From Emmonsiellopsis sp. PD_33 (Eukaryota > Ascomycota > Eurotiomycetes > Onygenales > Ajellomycetaceae): DNA of 64,000 bases. The translations under genes and the position numbers were made by a program. The DNA is taken from contig JANTQF010000125.1 of the NCBI GenBank assembly GCA_032988165.1, positions 33,217 through 97,216 of the forward strand, written 5' to 3'. Below are positions 11,801 to 25,325 of this stretch, piece after piece. Position 1 is the stretch's first letter, and the number at the start of each line of letters is the position of its first letter. Under the pieces are notes generated by a model. It was not told where the DNA came from. It did no database searches and saw only the letters and a program-made list of their open reading frames with translations.

Positions 11801-14340
11801 TTATTATTCTTATAGTATTCAAGTAATGATATTACTACTTATATGATATATATTTCTCTATAATGATTTTATCTAACCATACTAACCTATAGTAATTTAT
11901 AATAATAATAGAGTTAGTAGGATATCAGATATGATAGATGAAAACACTTTCTACATTTAATTTTATTATTAAGTACTATTTAAAGATAAAGAATTCTATA
12001 GATATATCTAGTTGTTACTCTAACTATAAAGAAAATACTTTAAGATAAATATTATTACTAATAATTTAAGAAAAGCTTCTTCAAGGAATATTTTAAACAC
12101 TAGATATAGATATATAGATACAGTCAGAAGATCTTAGTCAGTAAATAATTAATATAATAATATATTTAAAACTATTAAATAATAAGGAAAATATAATTTA
12201 TATTAGTGCACTTACTTTCTGTGCATATCAAAATGTGTGCACAGATGAAAGACATATTATTAATAATATAGAAAAGCTAGCTTATCTAATATTATAAATA
12301 TTAATTAATATGATTATAAAATTCAATATAATCTATAAATCCTCTCTTATTGAATTCATCACAGAATTTCTGCACTACATGCAAGCTTAGAATACTGAGC
12401 ACACTAAGATGTATAGAAGGATAAAAGCAAGTAAAATGAATAAAATTAAGTACTTAAACTAAATAATTAATTAAAATAATTTACTTCATTATAAGAATTA
12501 CATTTTCATTCTCATAAATTAAGTAATAAGAGATGAGATTATAAATTTAAATTATAATGATCCTTAAAAGGAATATTTTGATGTTAAATATACTTTTAAG
12601 TGCATTTAGAGGAAATACTTTTAGTATGATATGATAACAGACATTCAGAAATATATATATACCTATAATATCTATTAATAGGTTAAAATATATTATTATA
12701 AAAAATACAGTCAATTAGAATTACTTCCTATTTCTATTTCTTTTTTTAAAATAATGATAATAAATTTCATTATCAAACTCCTACTATTCAAGTAGAATAG
12801 TAAGGTCTATAATTTAATTATAGTATTTATAGATAAATTAATTAAGTATATAGTTTATAAATTAGTTAATAAAGATATAAGTATATCAGAGCTTGCAAAC
12901 CTAATATTTAATATTTTCACTGAATTTTTCAGTTACTCACATCATTGAGTAATAAACCACACTAAGATATTTAGTTCTAGTAAATACTAATTAACACTCT
13001 ATTACCTTCTAAAAGTATATTAATAATTAATAACTGCATTTTACTCTTAAATAGACAGCCAAATCAAGAGGTAGAATCAGACACTCAAGTACTACCTATA
13101 TATCTACTATAACTTCTACTAGAATAACTAGGCTAGATAATTACTACTAGTATAATTCTTCTACAACACCTCTGCACATAGTATTCTTAAGATATTTTCT
13201 ATAGAAGTATTAATAGGTTTTCAATCTGAACTGCATCTTAACATCAAATTAGATATTAATATAAAAGAAGAAGAAGTATAGAAGGTAACAGAATATATAT
13301 ATTATATAAAAGAAATATAGAATGATCTATAAGAATTTCTTCTGAAGACCCAGAAAATATAAAAGAAATACTATAATTAGTATTTTACAGTTAGAGATTA
13401 GATCATACTGCACTTAAAAAACATCAGTATATTATATTTAAGTTTGAAGCTCAATCATTATCAACTCAGTCCTTTTAAAATTATCAATAAGTAGGGAAAA
13501 CAGGCATACAAATTGAAACTTATATCACAATATAAAGATATATACCTTATTTTTCATATCTTATTACTTAAACTATACTATATATGGTACAGCAAAATCT
13601 CAGAGGCCAAATTAATAATAATAGATAAAGTTGAGAAGTTTGAGGTTGAAGAAATCTTAGAGAAGTGTGACTATTTTAATAGCTAGTAATATCTTGTATG
13701 CTGAAAAAATATAATAAAGGCAGAGAATTTCTTGAGAGAACATAGAAAATCTTGAAAATGTATAGAATCTAATTGATAAATTTAATACATAATTTAATTA
13801 TAAAGTAATAAAACTAAAGTGCTATTAACTCAAGTAATAATCAACCTATACATAGAATAAAGAGAAGAAGAAGGATAAGTTCCTGAAAAATACTTTAAAT
13901 CTCATTATTTCATACTAATATTAAAAGCCTCAAAGGGTGTAGCAGGCTAAAATAAACTGAAAATATCAAAGAAAAAATTAAAGTATATACTATATTTAGC
14001 CTAGAAGTGCAGGCTATTTCCATTAAAGTTAGAATCAATTAAGCACACTAAAATAGAATAATTACATTACTTACATAAAAAATTAGAATGATATTAAATA
14101 ACTCCTCTATCTTCTTTAATACTTTCTTATATTAAATAGCTGCTTAGCTTTATTATCATTGAATCCCAGAGAATAACTATATTGCATTAATATACTCAGA
14201 CTTGTCTGATAGATTCTTAAAGTAATTTAATTACTCAATCATATTAATTAACTCCACAGTGTCTATATATATATTAATAGAAACTTATAGTATAATTAGC
14301 AATTAATTTTCTATTCTAAATTAACTATAGGAAAACTTAT
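8862..14340 (+). pseudogene. Element A Gag-Pol (heavily mutated)
   Basis: Aligns along its length with copies B and C. Gag about 8980-10080 includes a decayed zinc knuckle near 9960-10050 (CxxC and Cys positions partly Tyr). Reverse transcriptase about 10740-11520 has its catalytic box as YLND near 11200, followed by RNase H (about 11650-11900), which copy C lacks. Integrase is about 12560-13300 and the chromodomain about 13640-13790. Almost every line has in-frame TAA/TAG/TGA, and TpA is enriched relative to B and C at the same sites. No functional protein can be made. Confidence 0.85.
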
Positions 14341-14800
14341 TATCATGCCCTTGCACTGGTAATATATTATTCCACTGTCCAAACATCCTGCAACCACCTC
14401 ATTGAACTTCATCATATATATCATTATATATCTCATTATAGAGTTCTGCCTGGGCCTAGCTAGAGCACAGTGTCATAGATAGATTCAGCAGCTCCAGAGA
14501 GCTCCATATAGATAGTCACTGACCTTTCAGACTTGCTGGAGGTTAGTGATTTATTTCTCAATCTATCTAATATTTGGAAATCCTCTTACCTATTTACTTA
14601 TATATTTCCTTTCTTGTGATATCAAGATATCTACCTCCTCTAGTCTAATAAAGCTCTCATTGACAAACTCTACCTCTCTGAGCTCTGAATAATCTAACCT
14701 ACTTATTAGCTTCTCATTCCTTCTGAGCATCAACTGATATGGCACTGTCTCTATTCCTACTTCAGTAGTGCTATCACTTAGATATTAGAGTATACTTACA
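14341..14800 (+). repeat. 5' LTR of element D
   Basis: 460 bp, TATCATGC (decayed TGTCATGC) to CTTACA. It pairs with 36978-37437 at equal length. The pair explains why this 460-bp block is present here but absent at the same place in copies B and C: it is D's LTR, not part of family A. Confidence 0.92.
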
Positions 14801-14871
14801 ATTTAAATTGCTTTTCAGTCTACCTCAGAATAGCATTCATCAATATATTGAACTCTTTAAACTAATAAGCC

Positions 14872-17800
14872 ATGAATACTCATACTAGGTCTGATGCTCC
14901 TCCTGATAATACATCTATCTCATTAGGAGATCATCAAACTCCTCCAGCCAACATGCCACTGAATTGGAATCAAGGAGGTTTATTCTTAACTAGATCTCAT
15001 AGAATCAAGACTGGAGATCCTAAGCCTTATTACAGAAATAATATTATAGAATATCAAACCTTTACCTATTTTCTTGAATAAAAATATGAACTTGCTTCTA
15101 ATCATTTCAAACAAGATAGGTCTTATGTCCTATATGTTGCTACTTATCTATATGGCACTGTTGAGACTACTTGAAGCATCAAGGAAAATGAACTTCACAA
15201 TACAGATACTATGTTTACTTGGAAATAGTTCAAAAAATTCCTTATAGATCAAATCAAAGATCACTGAAACTGAGACTATATGGCTGCTACTTGGTTCCAT
15301 AGCCTTACTTAACAAGAGAGTCAGACTGTTCATGCTTTTGAAGCCACCTTTGATGAATACTGGAATGAGCTTGAACTTGACCTCAAAACCCTATAAATAC
15401 AGCTTTTTTATGCTAAGTTGCACCCTTCTATTTGAAATACAATCAATAACTACCAAGAGATTCCTATGGATCAGACTCAACTAGTTAACCTTGCTTCTTA
15501 TCTTCAAACCCAACTTAAGAAGCCTAGAACCCCTAAATAACCTGCTGATGAGCATTCTGATCCTAATAAGAATTAAAATCTTAATCCTCAATAAGGAGGC
15601 TATAAATATCAATAAAGTGGCTCTGAGAAGCAGAATCAATCTGCTCCAAAGAATCCTCTTTCCCAATAAGAATGGAATAAACATAAGGATAAGAATCTTT
15701 ACTATAACTATAGCAAACTAGGCCACTATGCTTCTGATTGTCAATCAAAGAAAAAGGATCCTAAGGATGTTATTAAGGTCTCAGTAATTAATACTTCAAA
15801 TAACCCCCAGGAATAACTACACTCAGACCCCTCATCCAGAATGGAAATCATAGACCCCCTTAACCAATCTGACCCCTTAAAACCTTTAAGAAAGTCAAAA
15901 GATCATCAGTTACATATAACTATCCAACTTGATACTCCTATTAGGATGCTTCCAATTAGGTGCCTATTCAACCCCAGTTTGGAAGTAGACTGTATCTCAG
16001 TCAATTTTACAGAGTTATGTGGTTGGAAAGTGTCAAAGTCTACTACTCATAGTATAGTGTAGTTTGCTAATAGAACTTATTTCTATCACTATGATCTTAT
16101 TGATACAATCTATCAAATAACTAACTCTAAGGATTTTTTGCAAGGTGGAAACCTGTCTCTTAAAGTTATCAATATGGTGTATAAGGATGTCATTCTGGGC
16201 ATACCTTGAACACTTACTAATAACTCATTAGTTGACTGGGTTGCTCAAACATGATGTTTCCAACTCACTAATACACAGATTTCTATTGAGAATCCCTCTG
16301 AGTTCATAGTTTCAGTCAAAGATGAACCATGCATCTATTGCATATCCAGAGATGTTTTAGTAGATGTGAATAATCTCAAAGATGATTGAGCATGGTCAAT
16401 TCCTAACATCAATTCCCTGGATATGGTAGACCCTTGAATCACCAAGATTTTCCAAGATTTCTAAGATGTTTTCTCTGAAGAAGGAGCTTTGAAACTAGCT
16501 AATATTAGACAGGTTACTCATAAAATCAACCTACATGATGGCAAGTTGCCACTGTACAGTTCACTTTATAATCTATTAGTAATTGAGCTAGAAATACTTC
16601 AAAAATATTTTGAAGACATATAATTATGGAATTGGATTCAATCCTCTTGAAGCCCTATGAGGGCTCCCATCCTATTTATGCTTAAGAAGGATGGTGGATT
16701 ACATCTATACATAGACTATAGAGATCTAAATAAGGTAATAATTAAAGATCATACCTCTTTACCTTTAATTAATGAGATGATGGATTGATTATCCAGAAAG
16801 AAGCATTTTTCAAAGCTTGATTTATAAGATGCCTATTATCAAATTCAGATAAAGAAGGGTGATGAATGGAAGACTACTTTTCAAACAAAATATAGTAACT
16901 TTAAATATCTAGTTCTCCCCTTAGATCTCTATAATGCTTCAGCTACATTTCAAACTTATATCAACTAGGTGCTTTGAGGCCTACTTGACATCTCATGCAT
17001 CATCTACCTTAATGATATCCTTATCTTTTCAGATACTGAAGAAGAGCATGAGAAGCACATTCAATAGGTCTTAGAACATCTCTAGTAATATGATCTTTTT
17101 ACTAAGGAATTAAAGTGTACATTCTTTATCCAGGAAGTGGAATTTCTTGGGTTTATAGTGGATGTTAATGGAGTCTATATGAATCAAACTCACATAGCTA
17201 TCATCTTGAAGTGGCCTGAACTGCATATATTTTGAGAAGTACAAGTTTTCCTAGGTTTTATGAATTTTTACTGGAAATTTATATACACTTATTCTTGAAT
17301 AATGGCTCCTATAACTAAATTACTTAAGGGTAGTGTTAAGGGCAAAAAACCTGGGTCATTTCATTTTACTAAAAATGCCAGGGCAGCACTAGCTGCAATC
17401 AAGAAAGCCTTTGTAGAAGTAACACTCCTTAATCATTTTGACTCTAATCAACCTATTCAACTGGAGATAGATGCCTCTAAATTTGGTATTTATGAAATAT
17501 TATCCCAGTTAATGGAAAACTCAAATCAAAATAGGTTTAGTAGGTGGGAAGGCTCCTATCTGCTTACAACTTGTAGGTAAAACTGAGCTCTAGTAGCCTT
17601 TTTCTCAAGGAAATTAAATTCAATGTAATAATAGTATGATACACACAATCAAAAACTTCTTGTAATTATTAAATCATTCAAAACTTGATAATACTACCTG
17701 CAGGGTAGCAATTTTCCTATTCAAGTTCTTTCAGATCATATGAACTTACATTATTTCTTTATCATTAAGAAGCTATCTGCAAGATAGGCTAGATGAGCTG

Positions 17801-19734
17801 AGTTATTATCTGAATACAATTTCTATATTTATTATTGCCCTGACTGACTTAACCCAGCTGATGCACCTTCACAGTGGCTGGACTATAAAATAGTCCTGCA
17901 GGAGGAAGATGTTGATGAAGCACTTTCTATATTACAGAAAAAACTGGCTGCATGGGGTTCAGTTATACCTAGTTATAGATTCCAATTTAGAGCTGCAGAG
18001 GCTACTTCAGACAGCTGAATCAGTAATGTTGAACTAGCTGAGATAATAATACTTAATAAAGCTAGTACTGTCAGTCTAGAATGTCTCATATCATGTCTGG
18101 CTGCAATAGATGCTACTTCAGACAAAACAGGCTATAAACTTCCCTCCAAGATGCTTCAGAAATTCATTAAGGAGGTACAAGATAGAGATACCTTTTGTGT
18201 ATCTCAGATTCAAGAGCTGAAAGGTTGTGAAGAAACTGGGTTGAATTCAAATGATGGGCTTAGAGATTCAAAGCTGACAGCTAAGTTGAAAGAATGATCA
18301 ATAGGAGATTATAGCCTCCTAACATTTATTAAATCTATTTTTGTTCCTGATAGTAGGGCTCTAAGACAAGAGTTACTACAAATTCATCATGATGATCCAT
18401 ATGCAGGTCACTTTAATATAATAAAGATTAAAGAACTACTTTAAAGGAAGTATTATTAGAAGGAAATTCATCAGGATGTTTCAGAGTTTATTAACATGTG
18501 TGACATCTGTAAAAGAGTGAAGTCATTAAAACACTGCTCATATAGCATCTTATCAGCTCTGCCTATTCTCAATCATCTCTGAAAATTAATATTAATAGAT
18601 TTCATTGTTGACCTACTCAAGTCTCAGTTCAAAGGTTGAAAATATGATAGTATCTTGATCATTGTGGACCATTTTACTAAGATGACTAAATATATCCCTT
18701 GTTTGAAGACTATTAAAGCATCAGAGCTTGCTGAACTTTTCATAGATTTTATTATCTATAAATATGATCCTTCATTGTCACTAATAATAAACTGTAGGTC
18801 CTTATTTATCAGTCATTTTTGATTAGCCTTTTACTACCATCTTCATATATGCTGAAATTTAAGTATGGCTTTTCATCCTCAGACTGACAGTCAAATAGAA
18901 TGTCAAAATGAAACCCTTGAACACTATCTCTAAACCTATTATATCTATTATTAAGATGATTGGACACAGCACCTTTCAACAGGATAATTTGCATATAATA
19001 ATGCTAAACAAGCTTCAATGGAAGTATCTTCTTTCTTTGTGTTTATGGGATTTAATCCAGAATTGCCCTGGGATGTCACAGATGACACCCCTAAGAGGGA
19101 GGCAAGCTCTGCTGTCAATCAAAAACCTCAAGAAGTTCTAGATGTTATAAAGAGACTTAATATATTAATAGAAATATATGAGAGGTTGATAACCAGCCTA
19201 CAATACACTGCTGATAAGCAAGTGACATATTATAATTAGAAATATAAGTTAATGTCATTTAATATAGGAGATGAAGTCCTTTTATTAGCAAAGAATATTA
19301 AAATGACTAGACCTTGTAAAAAGCTAGATAATTGTTAGCTTGATTCATTTCCAATTATTAAAATTATTAGTAGACAGGCTTATCAAGTTCAATTATCTCA
19401 TTCTTTTGATTGAATACATCCTGTTTTTCATGTGTTTCTCTTGAAATCTTACTGACAACAAGCAGGATCAGAACCACCTCACCCTGATGGCATTGAAATT
19501 GAAGGAGATTTGGAATATATAGTGGAGGATATTTTGAATAAATGACTGGGATAAAATGATAAATCAAAGTACTTAATTAAATGAGAAGGATATCTCACTT
19601 TGGAAAATACATGGGAATTATTAGATAATTTGGAAAATTTGAAGGACCTTGTTGCAGTCTAGGAGGCTGCTAATCAGAATCAAGACATGGGAGTTCCTTA
19701 TAGTTGAAAGTCAAATAGAAAGAGGAAGTACTAG
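14872..19734 (+). pseudogene. Element D Gag-Pol, single frame with stops
   Basis: One frame runs from ATG 14872 to TAG 19732-19734, about 1,620 codons, broken only by nonsense codons that a single transition explains (for example TGA for CGA in TT*SIKE). Domains: Gag capsid to about 15700; zinc knuckle near 15707-15750 decayed to YYNYSKLGHYASDC; protease region about 15900-16250; RT about 16560-17280 with YIDYRDLN, GDEWKTTFQ and box YLND (17005-17016); RNase H about 17340-17900; integrase about 18350-19130 with DFIVDLL and FHPQTDSQ; chromodomain about 19520-19640. Gag and Pol share one frame, so no frameshift signal is needed. The Asp-to-Asn change in YLDD would abolish polymerase activity. 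Confidence 0.9.
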
Positions 19735-19855
19735 TTTCCTACTCTTTTCTCCCACTGGGTTTTTGAGTAGGTAAATAGGTTTTCATGGTCTAAGAATAGA
19801 TAATACTCTTCTCCTAGTTTTCCTAAAGGGTTTAGAAGTTTAATGAGGTTGTTGA
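19735..19855 (+). other. D 3' untranslated start, and site of B insertion
   Basis: Non-coding stretch between the D polyprotein stop and GTTGA (19851-19855), the target duplication of copy B. The other GTTGA is at 35218-35222. Confidence 0.8.
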
Positions 19856-20171
19856 TGTAACATGTAAAGGAGACTGTGCATCACATGTAAATCAACTGTG
19901 CTCTTGGACCTTAGATCTTGGACCTCAGGCCTGGCAGTGCATCTAGTAGTGTGCCTGGCAATGCACATATAGTGCACACTTAGTAGCTAGCTATTGATAT
20001 ATATGCTGTGCAGGTTTCTTATGAAAAGAACCAGTAAACAGTCCTATTACTATATGACCCCTACATTTGAAATATACATACATTTTTACCTGTCTATTCC
20101 TGTCACACTGTTTAATGACTCATAATCTACCTTTCAAATTAAAAGTCTTATATTCAACACCAGATATTACA
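19856..20171 (+). repeat. 5' LTR of element B
   Basis: 316 bp, TGTAACATG to ATTACA with TG/CA ends. It contains a TATA-like block at 19996-20003 and AGTAAACAG (AGCAAACAG in other copies) at 20033-20041, about 35 bases downstream, where transcription would be expected to begin. Confidence 0.93.
19996..20041 (+). promoter_or_regulatory. LTR promoter: TATA block and inferred transcript start
   Basis: GATATATA at 19996-20003 is retained in every family A LTR copy here. About 35 bases downstream lies AGTAAACAG, complementary (allowing one mutated base) to the segment just after the LTR. The spacing suits a TATA-driven start near 20028-20035. The start site is inferred, not observed. Confidence 0.55.
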
Positions 20172-20185
20172 GTTCTGTTTGCTCA
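20172..20185 (+). promoter_or_regulatory. Probable self-complementary primer-binding site
   Basis: Immediately after the LTR the sequence is GTTCTGTTTGCTCA. CTGTTTGCT (20175-20183) is the reverse complement of AGCAAACAG inside the LTR near the expected RNA 5' end. No tRNA-like TGG site follows the LTR. Tf1/sushi-type Ty3 elements prime by folding the RNA 5' end back to such a site 2-3 bases after the LTR. The pairing also exists in A, C and A', with occasional C-to-T decay. Confidence 0.55.
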
Positions 20186-20274
20186 CCCCTGAGTGAATGA
20201 TCTGTCAGAAATAGACAAACAACAACAAGATAACTCATAGAAAAACTGTAAATAACTACAGAGGAACCTCTCAA

Positions 20275-21433
20275 GTGCACACTAACTCCTCTATACAGCA
20301 AGGGACTAGTAATAACAAACTACAACTCAAACCTCTACAGGATCCTCTGCAGGAATCTGACCATAAATTAATTGCAGGCAATGAAGGATTAGATGATGAA
20401 GACCTGCACCTGCCTACTGTGCAGCTATGCACAATCAAAGAATGCATCAAAGAGCTATAGATGCAATGAAAAATCCAAAAGGCAGAGTACATAATGAAGA
20501 CACTGGAGGACTAGCTAGTATAAGATGAATTAATGGATTAAGAGGTAGCTGTACTGATTGTACAGGAGAAAACCACAGCTCAAAATCAAATCTTGAAAAG
20601 GCCTCATGCAGAAATAACTCAGCTACCCTACTAAATTACCCATTTAAAGGTTAATACATCCTCTAAATATCAAGGAAAAAGCATGTTAGAGCTTGAAGAT
20701 TTCATCATCCAAACTGAAATAGAATTCAAACACAATGAAGACTACTACATCATTGAAAAATACTACATCTAAGATGCTGCATAGAAGCTTGCTATAGAAT
20801 CTCTCCACTAATAAGATGTTTTCCACAAGAATTACAAAGTAAACCCAGAGAATTCATTACTCACCTAGAAAGACCTCTATATACAGTTATAACTACACCT
20901 CATAGATCTAGATGTGCTTCAACAGCAATCAACCAAGAAATATATGAATGCATAATAATAGAATAATTAATCTATCCAAGATTTTACTAAGTATCTTCTC
21001 AACCTGAAGAAATATCTATTCTATAAAATTCAGAAGAAACAGTGCAGTTCTGATCTAATGAACCACTACTGAGAGGAAATCCAGATTTATATGCATCTCA
21101 TGAAGAGAGATTCTAAGAATTATAAAGAGATATTAGTATTTCTATACAAGGTAGAGTAGTATTGTAAGGACTAAAAACTATTCTCATTCAAGTAGGAAAT
21201 CACTGTAAATCCATTATGCAAGAAGAAGTCTTTTAATTCCTGGACAAAAATAGATTCTAAAAGGGAAAAATCCCCAAACTATACACTTAAAGGTTAATCC
21301 TTGCAACCTAAGTTCACCCCTTATCTTAAGTGCTCTCACTGTGATAAATCAGGCTACATCCTCAATGACTACTGGGAACTTCATCCTGAAAAGCACATGA
21401 AGAAGTGTAAGTCAAAAAACTAGATCTCTCAGT
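20275..21433 (+). pseudogene. Element B Gag
   Basis: Frame from ATG-like codons near 20275 (MHTNSSIQQG...) through a capsid-like helical region (LELEDFIIQTEIEF about 20688-20730) to a zinc knuckle near 21325-21395, readable as CSHCDKSGYI...DYWELHPEKHMKKC. The second-half His and Cys of the CCHC motif have become Tyr. Many TAG/TAA codons stand at former Gln sites. The end is set at the TAG near 21420 seen in all three copies, but that could itself be a mutated Gln codon. Confidence 0.75.
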
Positions 21434-24210
21434 ACTAAGCATTATTATAGTACTAGGAGTAGATGAGATGAGATGAAGGTACAGCAAAGAAGTAATAGTA
21501 ATTAAGATATAGCTAGAAATTCCTTAAGAGTTAGTTATTGTCTGGGCATTTATCAACTTGGATGTAGAAGTAAATTTTATCAGCCAGAAATAAGTAAAAG
21601 TATATCTTAGAAAAGGTAGTGAAGATTCATGCTAGATCAGTATAATTAATAGATACTAGGTTATAGCTTATAACTAACATGAAATGTATACATATATAAT
21701 TAATAATAAGAGACTCTCTCACAATCAGAGCTTTTACTTTAAAGTAGTGAATATAAAAGGCTACAATGTCATCCTGAGATTCTCCTGGCTCAAGATGGTA
21801 GATCCCAACATTTAATAATTAAAATCACACTGAATATACTATATACTGTATGTTAATAACATTGAGATCATCATCATAAAATAGGTGAATGTAGTGGTTA
21901 GAATTAGATGTATAGCTTATATTATCTACTTACATCAACTAGAAGGGGATGAACTAATTACTCTATTCAGTATAGTTCTAGATGAGAAGCTAGTAATACC
22001 AGAAGTCTATTACAAATATAAAGATATTTTCTCAGAAGTTATAGTAGAACTACTTCTAGAATATACATAATATGATCATTCAATTAATTTAATACCTGGA
22101 AAAGAATCCCTCTACTGATCAATCTATAATCTCTCTGTTAAAGAATTAGAGGTGCTGCATAAATACCTGAAATCTAGTCTGGAAAAAGAATGAATATACC
22201 CATTAAAAAGCTCTGTAGACACACTGATATTTTTCATCTCAAAAAAAGATAGAATCATATATCTTTATATAGACTACTATAGGCTCAATACTATTAGTAT
22301 AAAGAATTAATATTCTCTCCCCTTAATCAGTAAAATAATCAACAGACTGGCCAGTGTAAAGGTCTACTTGCAGTTAGATCTCCATGATGTATATCACTAA
22401 CTGCATATATATAAAGGTGATGAGTGGAAAACAGCTTTCTAAACATACTATAGTCATTTCAAATATCAAGTGATTCCCTTTGAACTCATAAATGCACCAG
22501 CAATATTTTAATCCTATATTAATAAGGCTCTGAGTAATCTTCTAGATATCTACTGCATTATCTACCTGGATGACATTATCATCTACTTGAACTTAGAGGA
22601 AGAGCACCATAAGTATATGTGCATGATACTGAAACACCTGCATACCTACAAATTATATGTGAAACTTAGTAAATATATATTTCATGTAGATCATATCAAT
22701 TTCCTCAGCTTTATAATCAGCATGAACAGTATTGAGATGAAATAAAGCTAGATTAATATTATCCTCTCCTAGCTAGAATCCAAGTGTGTTCATGACATTC
22801 AGATATTCTTAGGATTTATGAATTTTTACTACCATTTTATAGATAGATTCACAGCAAAAGTACAGCCCTTATCTACACTCACAAAAGATATAATATAGAA
22901 AGGCTAGAACTGAAAGATGATCCTCCTCAATACTAATACATAGAAAGCTTTTCAAGAGCTAAAAAGTATATTTATAAAGACTCTAATTCTTATGTACTTT
23001 AACTCAGATTGAAAACTTCAGGTAGAGTCAGATGTATCAGGTTTTGTGCTGGATGTAATCCTCTTATAATTAGATTTAAATAATGAATAATAATACCTAA
23101 TTGTATATTACTTATAAGGTTTATCATCAGCAGAGCACAATTATAATATATATAATTAAGAACTCCTTACTATCCTTATAGCATTCAAGTAATAGTACTA
23201 CTATCTGCATGGTGTATATTTCCCCATGATAGTTTTATCTGATTATGCCAATCTACAGCAATTCATGATGATAATAGAGTTAGTAGGATATTAGATATAA
23301 TAGATGAAAACACTCTTCACATTTAACTTTATTATTGAGCATCATTCAGGGATGAAGAATCCTGTAGATGTGTCTAGTCATTACCCTGACTATAAAGAAA
23401 ATGCTTCAAGATGAATACTATTATCAATAATTCAAGAAAAGCTTCTTTAAGAAATATTTTAAATATCAGATATAGATGTATAGATACAGTTAGAAGACCT
23501 CAGTCAGTAAATAATCAATATAGTAGTATATTTAAAACTATCAAATAATAAGGAAAATGCAATTTACATTGATGCACTTACTTCCTGCACATATTAAAAT
23601 GTGTGTGCAGATGAGAGATATATTGCCAGCAATATAGAAAAGCTAGCTCATCTAGTGTCACAAATATTAGTTAATATAATTATGAAATTCAATACAGCCT
23701 ATAAATCCTTCCTTGCTGAACCCATCACAGAATTCCTACACTACATGTAAGCTCAGAATGCTGAGCACACTAAGATGTGTAGAAGAATGAAAGTAGGTAA
23801 AATAGATAAAATTAAGCATTCAAATTGAATAACTAATCAAAATGATTTACTTTATCACAAGGGTTACATTTCCATCCCTATAGATCAAGTAATAAGAGAT
23901 GAGATCATAAAATTAAATTATGATGATTCTCAAGGGGGACATTTTAATGTTGAACATACTTTTGAGTGCATTCAGAGGAAATACTTTTAATATAATATAA
24001 TAATAGATGTTTAGAAATATATGTGCACCTGCAATATCTACTAACAGGTTAAGATATATCATCATAAGGAATACAGTTAATTAGAACTACTTCCTATTCC
24101 TACCTCTTCTTTTAAAATAGTAATAATGGATTTCATCATCAAACTCCTATCATCCAAATGGAACAGCAAAGTCTATGATTCAATTATAGTATTTATAGAT
24201 AAGTTAATCA
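21434..24210 (+). pseudogene. Element B Pol, first part (protease to integrase core)
   Basis: Frame 3 of the plus strand. RT spans about 22090-22850: YLYIDYYRLN, GDEWKTAF, FELINAPA and the intact box YLDD at 22563-22574 followed by IIIYLNL. RNase H begins about 23030 (ESDVSGFVLD). The integrase zinc-binding region is about 23920-24060 (His near GGHFNVEHT, then CTCNIYQQV), and the catalytic core starts DFIIKLLSSKWNSK at 24129. The frame is cut after FIDKLI by the Helitron. Stops are almost all TAG/TAA for Gln and TGA for Arg. Confidence 0.87.
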
Positions 24211-24426
24211 TATATGTATGTTCTTGGTTGGGTCAGCAGAACAGTATCTCAGTGAGGGGATGTCAGCAAAATACTTATATTTTAGTGTCCTTTTGCTCAC
24301 CACTTTTTAGTTATGTGGTGCACTTTGGTCCCTCTGCCCCAACCTCCTCCTTTCCTTCTATTCTCAATGTCCTATGTGTTCCACCTCTTCACTGTATATA
24401 TATATCTTACATCTGCACTGTTGCCA

Positions 24427-24857
24427 TGTTTGTCCCCCCTGCTGAGCACCCTCTACTGCCCCCTGAGTGCTGCTTGGCCTTCAGTCTGTCTGTTTTCTTG
24501 CTACCTTCAGTGGTCATTTGGGATCCTTTTGGCATCCCCTATTATAATGCCCTTAATGATGTCCTGGGTCCCAGGCTTCCTGTTGATTTCATTGATGCCC
24601 TGAGGTCTGGGCAGGTGGATGAGGCTGCTTGATTGGCTGTGCCAGTGCCACCTGTTCCTATTTTGCCTGCTAGGTCAGTGCTACTGGTGCAGTCTGCTGC
24701 TGTGCTGGTGGTGCCAGTACAGCCTATCTCTGCAGCTCTATTGACTGTGCTGGTGCTGCCTGTACAGCCTGTCTCTTTCTTGCCTGCTGCATCTACTCAA
24801 TTGTCATGGTGGGCTGAATATGAGGCCTGTGATTATCAGATATATGAGATGAACTAG
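24427..24857 (+). pseudogene. Unrecognised 5' reading frame of the Helitron
   Basis: From ATG 24427 a frame runs about 143 codons to TAG 24855-24857, with one internal TGA (24630) that would be CGA before mutation. The product would be rich in Pro, Val and Leu with a repeated VxPVQPxS-like phrase (about 24690-24780). It shares the frame of RepHel, so it may be an N-terminal exon of it or a separate short gene; several stops between 24858 and 25325 leave this open. I recognise no domain. Confidence 0.35.
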
Positions 24858-25325
24858 CATTTTGACTGTCTCTTCTATCATCTTCATCAGTTCTGACATT
24901 CTCTGTGTGTCTGTATGCTACATATCCCCTCTGTGGATTTCACCTCTTGGTCATTCACCACTGATTTCTTTCCTCTTTTTGATTTTAGACTGCTGCCTCT
25001 CCACATTCTTAGCATTGGCATTGGATCATTGGTTTCATTCATGGGATTATGGGATTTGTGGGGTTATCTTGGGTTGAATCATTGATGTCTTCATTTGGCA
25101 TGTATATATATCTCCTGCTGTCTGCTGCTCTTTGTCAGTCTCTTTCATTATCTGCTGTCCTCTGTGCTTTTTGTCATCTATATCTTTATCTATCTTGCTT
25201 TATCTTCATTTGAATATTACTTCTTGCTTTTTACTGTCATACCTTCTATTACCCTGCCTTTCTGAGTTCCTTTATCTTCTGCCCTCTCTGCAGCAGATTT
25301 GGTGTCTTTTCCTCCTCCAGTCTCT

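Noticed and set aside
14341..14800. A 460-bp segment present in A but missing from the same place in B and C, first taken for an intron or accessory exon of the minus-strand gene
   Set aside because: The same segment stands at 36978-37437, both are 460 bp with TG/CA-type ends and are flanked by CTTAT; they are the LTRs of element D.
24700..24780. A repeated Val-Pro-Val-Gln phrase suggesting a captured structural protein gene
   Set aside because: The frame is short and interrupted and lies in phase with RepHel; the evidence is too thin for more than an unrecognised ORF.
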